In this document: positions 54,740 to 64,000 of the stretch, piece after piece
Numbering within the stretch: the stretch's first letter is position 1
Layout: each line of letters starts with the position of its first letter
Assembly: GCA_016617855.1 (NCBI GenBank)
Contig: JAECUM010003291.1
Coordinates: 1-64,000 of the forward strand
Direction of reading: 5' to 3'
Length of the DNA: 64,000 bases
DNA from: Megalonaias nervosa
Lineage: Eukaryota > Mollusca > Bivalvia > Unionida > Unionidae
Translations under genes and position numbers: made by a program
The notes under the pieces: generated by a model
What the model saw: only the letters and a program-made list of their open reading frames with translations
Database searches by the model: none
Told to the model about the DNA's origin: nothing

Positions 54740-57640
54740 CTTTATATCATGTTGATCTGGCCTATATTTTACTAAACCCAGATCAAACATTCTTTCTCAA
54801 GATAAAGGCATAATTAATATGCATAGTCTCTGCTCATAATCATAGTCATCTATGACCTTGATGACAATAAACCAATTTAATAAGTTGTTTTAGAAATTAG
54901 ATAAGAAATAGTCTCTATATCAAGATGTGTCACAAGTTCATCCAATTAGAAGCAAGGTATCTTATTAACATGCGCTATCTCACTTCTTGTAAATTCTGTC
55001 AATAACAATAATAATATAAACTTATTTACCAAGATGGAGGAACTCCGAATGCAATTTGTTCTCCACAGTGGTGAAAAGTTTAGCTAATCAGATATAAAAT
55101 TACCTCATGTAATTACCACATTATGAGAATCATATCTAACATTGCGATAATGCAATGTCAAGCCAATAATATGCGTGAATCTGACTAATATTCATACTCT
55201 ACTAAGGCCTTCAAGACATCGGACTATTTATTAAGTTTCATCAAAATACTCTCAAAATAAAGTTTCTATATTGGTAAAAAATCTAATGCAAGTCCATCTC
55301 ACAAGATTGATTAAACATCACCCATAATAAAAAAATATATAACCTTTTGATGATATTAGCCCATTTACGAAGTTTGGTTAAAATTGGGTCAGAAGCACAC
55401 TTTCTGAAGTAGTATAAAGACGAGCCAATTTTATGCATGATATTAGTATGCGCAGACCTTGTTCAGGATAACCAATATATTTCATGTCCTTAGTCTATTT
55501 AACAAGTTCAATAAATAATAATGATCAGATACAGAGTGGCTAAAGCACAATCCCAGCCAATATGATGCAAACCACCTCACTGATATGCATGGATCTTGCT
55601 CATAATATCCTCATTCAAGATTTTAATGACCAAGTCTTATCTACCAAGTCTGATTTAAAAATAATGAACCATTAAACATGGTAACAAGTTAAGACAATCA
55701 CAAGCAATATCACCTCGCTAATCTACGTGGATCCCATTCATATATCTCCAACACAGGCACTTGATTCCGGGGTAAACTAATGTGTACACTCACCGATTAA
55801 CACTTTTGGTGAGTGTACACATTAGTTTACCCCAGAATCAAGTGCCTGTGATCCCCAACGTTATTTCAGCAAAAGAAAAATATGTTTTGGATGTCTGTTG
55901 GCGAAGCAATTTACAAAAATATCATACATTCTGCTCGTCGGTTATTTTTTGCAACATGAAACCGCGATCTATTTGGATCATTTTTGGATATTTTTTATAT
56001 TTTTACGATACGATTAACAGTATGATCGACACAGAAGCTGCGAATAACAAACTAATTAAATATATTCGCAACTTGTTAGTCAATCCTTGTTTCGAAATTA
56101 ACTGAAATGGTGCGAACGGCAGGTGATGACACCCATCAGCATGCGTTAACAAAGTCTTGTGAGATCTGAGTAATATAAGCATATATCTTAATCAATATCA
56201 GATGAAAATAGGACTTCCAGAGTAGAAACAAATTCAACCAACCACACGCAAGATCGCATAATTAATATGTGTGGATCTTTCTCATTATCTTAAATATATG
56301 CGCTCATATCCCAAGTTCAATCAAAATGGATCCTAAAGTATGGTCAATCAATCAGATGCGAGATCTCCTTATTAACATGTGTGGATCTCACTCATTATTG
56401 AAAGTATACGTCATTTTGTAATATAAGTACACGCTCCAGTTTTTATCAAGATCGGATTAAAAATATAGTTTCAAGAGTGGCAAGAAGCTCATCCAATTAT
56501 AAGCAATATTATGTCACTAATGTCTGTTGATATGAAATAACAATATGAAATGCATCCAAAACCTTAATTAATATAGAAACCCACATTTTAAGTTTGATTT
56601 TAAATGAGCTCAGCCAAGATCCCCATCAGTATGCATCGATCTTGCTCTTTATTCAACTCATCCATGACCTTGAATGTATAAATCAATATTTCAAGTTTGA
56701 TCAAAATCGAAAAAGATTGGCAGCTTCTGTAGTGGTAACAAGCCTACTTAAGCAGCTGCAAAAGCTTCTTATTAATACGCATTGATCTCAGCCATTATCA
56801 AAATTATCCATGAGCCTGATCATGAAAAATGCAGATATTCAAAGTCTAATCAACGTCGGATAAAAAATATGGCTTCCAGAGTGGTAAAAAACTCAACCAA
56901 TCAGTTGCCGATCACCTCCACAGTACGTGTGTATTTTATTCATCATCGAATGCATCAAAAATCTTGATGATATAAGCATATATTTCAAGTTTGATCAAAA
57001 CTGGATCAGAAACTCTGCTTCCTGAGTTCAGCCAATCAGATGCAAGGTGACGTTATTAATATGCATGCATCCCACTCAATATCAAATCTATCCGATATCT
57101 TGTTGATATAAGCATACACTTTGTTACATCAAAATCGTTTCAGAAATATTATCGCCTCCAGAGTGTTACCAAGTTGAGCAAATCATACACAGGATCACTC
57201 CATTAGTATGCATGAATCTCGCTCATTATCAAACATATCTGAGATCCTGCTGATATAAGCATATATTCCGTGTCTAATTTAAACTGTATCAGAAACATAG
57301 CTTCCAGAGTAGCAAAAAGATCAGCCAATCTCAGTATCAGTTGGTCGCGTTCAATACTAAACTCGTCTGAGAACTTAACGACTTAAGCACATATTGTTAA
57401 AGTTTGATCAAAGTCAGATCAAACCAAATAACTTTCAGAGTGGCATAAGCACAGCCAACCAACCGCAAGATCACTCATATGTATGCAACTCGCTCATTAT
57501 CGAACTCGTCCGAGGTCTTGAGGATATAACTCCAAATTTCAAGTCCGACCAAAATCGGAGTAGAATTGTGGACTCCTGAGTGGTAATAAACAATTTGTTG
57601 ACGGACAGCTGCAAGACGTAGGGCCATACCATAATCTCGC
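54740..57640. repeat. Family B tandem array, block 3
   Basis: About 18-20 degenerate units in the same orientation as at 24440-26600. ATTAATATGCAT-like anchors fall near 56260, 56371, 56620, 56771, 57055 and 57203, that is, multiples of about 145 bp with short deletions. Recurrent segments: TCATTATCAAACTCGTCCGA, GATATAAGCATATATTTCAA, GTTTGATCAAAATCGGATCA and GGCTTCCAGAGTGGTAA. Interrupted by the hairpin element at 55752-55850. Confidence 0.85.
55752..55850. mobile_element. 99-bp near-perfect hairpin element with 8-bp target-site duplication
   Basis: Two 43-bp arms (55752-55794 and 55808-55850) are reverse complements with one mismatch, separated by a 13-bp loop. Ends read CACAGGCACTTGATTC. 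Flanks ATCTCCAA (55744-55751) and ATCCCCAA (55851-55858) match at 7/8, the length expected for hAT-type insertion. It interrupts the family B array. Copy divergence is very low, so it is young or maintained. Confidence 0.85.
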
Positions 57641-57649
57641 TTGGTCTTA

Positions 57650-58495
57650 CGGCCAGAAGAGCTCAATATTAATTTTGAAAGCAAACAGATCAGCGACATG
57701 TGATTGTACTCATATAAAGTTATGCAATCTAAGTTTAATTTGTATTCTTACTGCATACCAATAGATTTACTGGAATTTAAACTTTGATTATATACTGATC
57801 TAAAAAGTTACAGTACAAATTCAGGATGATTTCATACTTCAACTACTTGCTCTGTTGCCAGTGAATGAATAGTTTTAAATTTTAAATCGTTTCAAAAGTA
57901 TCTCCAAGGCTTTGAGTTTCGCAGATTATACACTGGACAAGCTATTATGAAAAAGACTTTGTATGTTTTATGCGTGGCATACGTGTGAAATGCTTATTTT
58001 GAAAACAGGAGGGTACATTTCCGGCTTCTACTATTTTTGTCACAGAATAAGGCAAGAAATAACTTGGTTTTGCCTTAGATCTATTTTTCACCTTTATTCG
58101 TTGTGCAGGCGTACAGTGTTACCTGGGGTGAATCATTGTTTCTCCAGGTGAGCGATTCTGAAACTATATGCGACGAGAGTCACGAAAGGCATGGTATACA
58201 TGAGCATTTGACCATGACTATTATTCACTTCCCTATGGATTTAAGGTTGATTCATTACAAACTGTGGCACAGGTCATTTTGGATTTTGTCAGGGAGTGAA
58301 CGTTCTCCATTATGTTCTCCGGCCATAGGGGTAAATGTTAAATTTAGATTTTATTTGATTTACGAAACCTATTCTCGTTTGTATGTCATATCGGGCAATG
58401 AAGCATTTTACGTTGCGAACTTTGCTATTACAGTTTAATTTATGAGTATGTATCTAGCAATTTAATTCAGAACCCAATATTATAACCAGTTTGGT
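57650..58495. other. Unassigned sequence
   Basis: Follows the family B array. A plus-strand open frame of 111 codons at 58103-58438 is present; it has no recognisable domain and no visible splice or promoter context. Confidence 0.3.
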
Positions 58496-58499
58496 TTTA

Positions 58500-58730
58500 T
58501 TGTAGCTGTTTAGGGCTGACGGTAGCTGTTTAGGGGTGGGCGTAGCTGTTCAAAGAGCGGCGTGTTGTCCGTACGTATGTGTATCCCTGTTTAGGGTTGA
58601 GCGTAGCTGTCCATAGTGCAGTGTGCTGTCCGTACGTATATGTATACGTAAGATTATACATGTGGAGGAACCACGAATATAGACGTAACCAATACAACGG
58701 TGCTGGGTGCCGTCTGTACGTATAAGTACT
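58500..58730. repeat. Compound tandem repeat (20-bp and 61-bp units)
   Basis: GTAGCTGTTTAGGGctGACG repeats at a 20-bp step at the left side; then a 61-bp unit CGTAGCTGTtCAaAGaGC, GTGTTGTCCGTACGTATGTG recurs at 58541 and 58602, with a third weak copy near 58700. Confidence 0.75.
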
Positions 58731-58894
58731 TGTGGTGGATCCGTGAAGGGTGGGAGCGGTCGATAAATGTGTGCGAATCCAAGGATCCAGTGAAACTGTG
58801 GTGTAACAGTTTGTGAATTGTATGACTGTTCAAGTTTTACAGTGATGTTTGTTTCAATTGATTGTGGTTTCAACTGAGTACAATATTGTTTGCA

Positions 58895-59150
58895 TTACAT
58901 GAGATTATGTAAATCTCGCTTTCATTGTTACATTACATGAGATTATGTGAATCGCGCTTTTAGTATTGCATTACATGAGATCATGTGAATCTCGCTTTCA
59001 TAGCATTCATTGTTTATTTGAAACTTAATGTATTACATTCGTCAGATTATATGAATCTCGCTTACATTGCGTGATATTAATGGAAACATTATTGCAGTCC
59101 ATGAGGTTATTTGGACCTCACTTTTTCATGCTAGAGGTATATGAATCATA
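58895..59150. repeat. Array of short palindromic units (GAGATT..AATCTC)
   Basis: Five to six units of TTACATGAGATTATGTGAAT plus CTCGCTTTCATTG; the hairpin stems start at 58901, 58939, 58977, 59043 and 59103 (first three spaced exactly 38 bp). In the unit at 59103 the stem is GAGGT/ACCTC instead of GAGAT/ATCTC, a paired change. Confidence 0.8.
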
Positions 59151-59159
59151 TTTTTGTAT

Positions 59160-62100
59160 TCTTTTTCATTTCGTGAATGCGTGTAGAGTTATTGCATCAA
59201 TCGTATGATAGGAGTGGGAAGAGATTCAGTGCATTTGTACTATATACATATATATACTTAGTAATTCATTTTATAAATTTCCATCATCCATCATGTTGTG
59301 TTCATTTAATCCAAGAAAAGAAACCCACTCGGTTTCAACTGTTACAATTTTAAATGAGATTTATTTGTAAGAATATGTTTTTAAATACACTTAAAACTAT
59401 TACAATATTAAAAAAATAAATCTGTATCAAAATGAAAGCAAAATGTACCTCTTAGTGAGAGAAGTAAACCCGGGAGATCAAGAAGTACTCTAAAGCATTG
59501 GCCATACCCGGCAATTAGTCGTCCCTTCCCAACTGATGGTGGACGCGTCTACATACACGTGCCCATATTCGCTCATCACATTTATAGGACTTTAACAACT
59601 GAACCGACGCCTAGTTTAAACAACTGCCCCCCCCCCTTGCGACCCTGATATTTGCCTTTTGAACCTTAAATCTCTAGTAACTATCCCCCGTCTTGAGTTG
59701 TGGGCAAAATCTGCTGATCCTACACGTATGCAAACATAAAATATTTCAATGGAAGTTGGCACCGTGCAGACGGAAATTGTGGTCTTTCTTACCTGGCTTC
59801 TTAAAAACCTCTCTCCACTGAGCACTGGATGTCACGGAATAGTATAAATCCCTCTATTTATTAAATACACGAACTTGGGTTTCGTTCTTCGTGTACAACG
59901 ATATCTGAGGGTGATTTATATATATCGTTCAATATTTTGAAATAGTGAGTTCGGTTCATCCCTGCCGCACATGCGAAGTGCTCTCGATGGGATAAACGAT
60001 GTACGGCTACATTGTCTGTATATCAATGCCTCACCGTAAAGCGATATCTTCACATTACGGAACGTCTTGTCAGTAAGCAGTCTACTTAAGGATTTGCACA
60101 TCTTCATCTGTAGAGATATGTAAGTTATTCATTAATTTCTTATGTATATTATTTCTTATGCATATTGAAGTTATAGCTAATGTGCTACCACGTTTATTTT
60201 TGTATATTTTCGGCTTGCGTGGCATAATGCAAATATTTTCTATTTGTGTTTGTGACTTAGCAAGAGCTTTATATTAGTAACAAAGTTGCATTAAGAAACG
60301 TTTAGTACAATAGGAATCTAATCGGACACGAATAGGTTCACTTCTGAACCTCTTTATTTCTTGGTAATTGTGCCGATAATGTAATTTGTATTCACTACCG
60401 TATATAACGTCATTACGTGTTATCGTATATGCCCGTGTCATGCATAGTACACGGTGTTGGATGTATTCTCAGCTGATCGGAGTTGACGAGGTACCAGCCG
60501 TAGAGCTAACCATAGAAGTTGACCAGACTGCTTGACCAGTGTGACTGGTAGCCAAGTGTGCTAGTGACGGAGTGTTTTGTGTTACTCAATACATGTAACC
60601 TTTTAGCGTGAGCTAATTTTGGGGTTTGTTATATCCAGTGTTTTGGGATTGTAAAGATATATTTTGTATGATATCTGTCCCATTGTTTTCATCATTTTAC
60701 TATTTGAGTAAGTACCACATTTTTCACTATTTGAGTGAACACATTTTTACTATGAGTAAAGTACATCATCTTTAACTGTTTGAGTAAAACGCATCATTCT
60801 TTTCGTCGTGTGAATTTACTGTAAATCATTAACCTTGTCTATTTACTGTGTAAAATCATTTATCTATATTCATTTATGTTGCATTATTAGGTTCGTGCGG
60901 ATTTAACTTGTTAACTTGTCCAATATTTGGATCTTATACACGCACGTATTAATAATTCTTTTTCATTCAAGCCATTCATCAATAAACTTTATATCACCAT
61001 CAAGTGTTCTGTTGTGGATCCGAAATCCAACTCGATTATATTGTTACATTGGATATGTACCTACCTCTCGTTCTCCACATCGCATTGGATATATACCTTT
61101 CTGTAAGAAATACCTGCTATATACATATTTACAGCAGTCGGAAGTTTAAATTAAATCTTATTTTTTTGTAAAATTTAAGTATTCTGTGACCTTTCTCTTT
61201 AATATCTGCAAAATGAACATTACCCACCCACCCGCCCTGTCTGGTAATAACATGGATCTTTAGTAAGGTGTACAAATGTGTCAACCAATTGAAAATGTGA
61301 ATAAAATGCATCACTAATGGTCTTTTATAAAAACAAACAAATAATACAGAAGGGACAAAATGTAACAAATCTGCCCAGATGAAGCCCAATAATACTAATA
61401 CCGTCTTTTCTCACTTTACGCACACACGCGGAGATGCAAGCATTCACTAACACACAACTCATATTTTATTCCTTTTCAAGAACCAGAGTAAACTATATTT
61501 GGTTTCTTCAAGTACAAGATATCGATTTCACCTGAGTTCTGAAACTCGAAATTTTTTATTATGCTGCATATCTTGCCAGTTCGTACTCCGTACATTGTAT
61601 TTCCAACTGTGATCAGTCGGTTACGGTTCCGTTAATGTATTACGGGTAACTGTTTAGCTTTAATGCAGAATGGATGTAATTTACTGACGAAGTGCTGCTA
61701 GTATACCCTGGATTTCCTAGCCCAGACTATCGACACGAATATCCCGGATTTGAAACAGTCTGTTCTGTGTGTTTGTGTGTGTATATTCATCCATGGTACA
61801 TGTGAAAATAATTCTTTTCATGTAATTATAAATGGAATGGCATACAAAAATACAGTGCATCGTTTTGCCTTGAATATAAAATATAAAACATTAACAAAAC
61901 ATTAACAATGACTTTCAAACTCGCTGATGCAGCCTATTATATATTCGTACGCATAATATCACTACATCAATCACTTTAATTTTTTTAAAATACAAAATTG
62001 TTTATTGCAACTTCACCCATGAACCATATAAAAATGCGTCTTATGTATGAAGCGATTTCACTGACAGAAAATTGTCTCCAGTGTTTCATCTCATGTACGC

Positions 62101-62440
62101 TATTCTGTACGGGGCTGAATTGTTTGCCTGAAAGCGTGTTTATCAAATCAATAATGCTTAAAATATTTTTCAGAGAAATATTTTGTTAAATATACAAATG
62201 TATTTTTCCAAAACTGACAGTTAATAAAAGAAATTTGACAAGTAACTAATTTCGTACAAATGTCTTATTATTGCATAAAAGCAATATGCTATTTCTTTCT
62301 TTTGTTAATTTATATTTTAATCGCAGATAACACAAAATGAAAAATCGTGCTTCCACCCCATTTTTTTTTTTAAATTTCAGAGATAACAATTAACACAATT
62401 TATAACTTTGAGCCGACAAATAAGCCGATTGTTCAGTATT
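59160..62440. other. Unassigned sequence, possible promoter-proximal region
   Basis: No gene recognised. More CpG-containing patches than the intronic regions, for example at 59490-59620 and 60440-60560. On the minus strand GAAGCCAG followed by GTAAGAAAG (near 59790) looks like a splice donor after an upstream TATATAAAT, so an untranslated first exon is conceivable. A C10 run occurs at about 59626-59636. Confidence 0.3.
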
Positions 62441-62453
62441 TACGAGCAGGTAC

Positions 62454-62546
62454 CTTTTCCACACAGTACTGTTTTCTCAAATCTCGCGACATAACTAATC
62501 GCTCGCAGCGATCAGAACATCGCTCGTCCATTTCCGTCAGTGCCAT
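62454..62546 (-). promoter_or_regulatory. Candidate first exon/promoter with YY1-like start
   Basis: On the minus strand CAAGATGGC (62550-62542) fits both a YY1 site and a Kozak start. From that ATG 31 codons are open (MALTEMDERCSDRCERLVMS and onwards) to GGAAAAG followed by GTACCT, a plausible donor, in phase 0. The segment is CpG-rich compared with its surroundings and has the IAP orientation. It cannot join directly to the IAP acceptor at 50806, which needs phase 2 if coding; it could be an untranslated leader, or an intermediate exon is missing, or it belongs to another gene. Confidence 0.35.
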
Positions 62547-62559
62547 CTTGTCAAACTGG

Positions 62560-64000
62560 GAAATTAAACTTGCATTTTATTAAGAGCTTACTTGCTTCTT
62601 TCCAGAAATTACAAGGTAGAACATTAGTGAATGTTAACCTGTTACCACCACGGTACTAAACAGTATTTCATCAAATTAAATTTTGTTACGAGACTACATG
62701 AAATTCGAAGGTAGAACTATAGACGCAATCAAGAATATTAACGTGTTTAATAATATTCAAATCAGATCAATCAAATGGAATTTAATGACATATTATTGCA
62801 GCATTCCAGTATCATTGCTTTCAAATTTTAAATGATACATTTGAAATCGTAAATATTCAGCTTAAAATATACAGCCAGTGATAAAATAATACAATACAAC
62901 AATGACTGATACAAATTTGAGTACACAATATACATTATTAGATTTTAAATTTTGCAAAAGAGGTTTTGCAGGCACTTACTAGCTTTATTTATCGAGATCG
63001 AAATAACATGAACGGTGACACAAAGTACAGATCTCTAAATCAACCGATTATCAGCGACATGTGCAGGCAGTATGCCAGGTCAGTAATCAGTTCCGCCCAA
63101 GTAGCCGGATATTCGATCGTAAAAATCTCCTTAGCCAGTTCAATTAAACCCCACCCACATTCATTAACGAATTAAAACGCAGTGTCTCATTTAATGTAGG
63201 CAATTTTCAAGTTTTCTAAACACGTGCAAGTCCTGTGACGTGTATCGTTGCTTGCACTATTAATGCCGTACATGCTAAATGTAGATTTTTGCAACATGTT
63301 GGTGATTAAAGTGTATGACTTACACACATAATCGTCACTTTTATGATCTTCTCCTTTTATTATTCTTGTCTAGCTTATTTATTTCCTAAAGGACAAAATA
63401 AAAAACGCTGAATGAACTATAAATTAACAGCAGTTTTATTACAGATAAACTGTAATTTGTACAGCTAGATATTTATATTTGTTACATATGAACTTCAATT
63501 TGTACAGATGGTTGTCTGTATTTATTACATAGTATATCAAAGAATTAAGAATACTGATTGCTTCAAGGGTTGAAGTGATACTTGTAACAGAACATCAATC
63601 ATGAGATATATGAATTCAGTCATTTGTGAACAGACTGCTAAAAATAACACTTGCGTGAAAAACAATTTTAAATTCAAAACCAATTTTTACCATATCTTAT
63701 TCACAGCTAATTCTATGACCTCTATTTCTTTAGTTACGATTATCTATGTATTACACAATTTCTGTGTAATGGTAAAATTTGCAATGCTGCATGAACATCA
63801 TTTTTTCTCCAATTCTTTTCTTAATTAACTGAATCCTGGTATTTATTAATGCTTATTTTAGCCTATTTACCTTTCTCATATGACTTGTGTTGTGTACCTG
63901 AATATCTGCACTTTAAGCAAACTTTCATTCAGATTAAAATCGTGTCCAAACTGCCCTATGTGCAGACTGGAGATCTGATTTTAAGCAGATTGGTAAAATT
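62560..64000. other. Unassigned right end
   Basis: AT-rich; no exon or repeat recognised. Short plus-strand open frames have no domain. Confidence 0.4.

Noticed and set aside
58103..58438. 111-codon plus-strand gene
   Set aside because: No domain, no splice context and AT-rich composition like its surroundings; cannot be separated from chance.

Overview
This is a eukaryotic, AT-rich, intron- and transposon-rich window, most likely from a marine invertebrate and plausibly a gastropod mollusc. The basis for that is soft: a BIR-BIR-UBA-RING apoptosis inhibitor with long introns, tRNA-derived SINEs whose tails resemble ones I associate with vetigastropods, and a mixture of hAT, pogo, LINE and tyrosine-recombinase elements. 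No species call is possible from sequence alone. There is no sign of bacterial-style gene organisation.

The one gene that can be read with confidence is an inhibitor-of-apoptosis (IAP/BIRC family) gene on the minus strand. Nine exons run from 50806 down to the stop codon at 15627. Every exon pair is joined by GT-AG introns in compatible phase and the spliced frame is open for 538 codons from the ATG at 50802. Order of domains: low-complexity N-terminus, BIR1 (degenerate around its peptide groove), BIR2 (canonical), linker, UBA, linker, C-terminal RING. A CpG-containing segment near 62.45-62.55 kb on the same strand is a candidate upstream first exon or promoter, not proven.

The introns are shaped by mobile DNA. 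Intron 5 (36923-41919) is almost entirely a decayed, intron-containing hAT element in antisense orientation; a 0.2-kb MITE with the same ends lies about 1.3 kb away, and a ~250-bp-arm inverted repeat sits inside the hAT 5' region. Intron 7 holds a four-deep nest: a 5'-truncated non-LTR retrotransposon split by a pogo/Tigger-like element, which itself carries a SINE and a small TIR element. Intron 6 holds a second pogo-like element inserted in a CATA microsatellite, and a SINE. Intron 8 holds another SINE of the same family.

Regions 5-11 kb, 15.4 kb, 24-27.6 kb, 30.3-30.7 kb, 34.8-36.7 kb and 53.4-57.6 kb consist of degenerate tandem arrays with units of about 130-160 bp, in four sequence families (called A-D here). 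They are the least explained component of the window. The left end (3-233) is the C-terminal end of a transposon tyrosine recombinase; the right end (58-64 kb) has small hairpin and tandem repeats but no gene that I can support.
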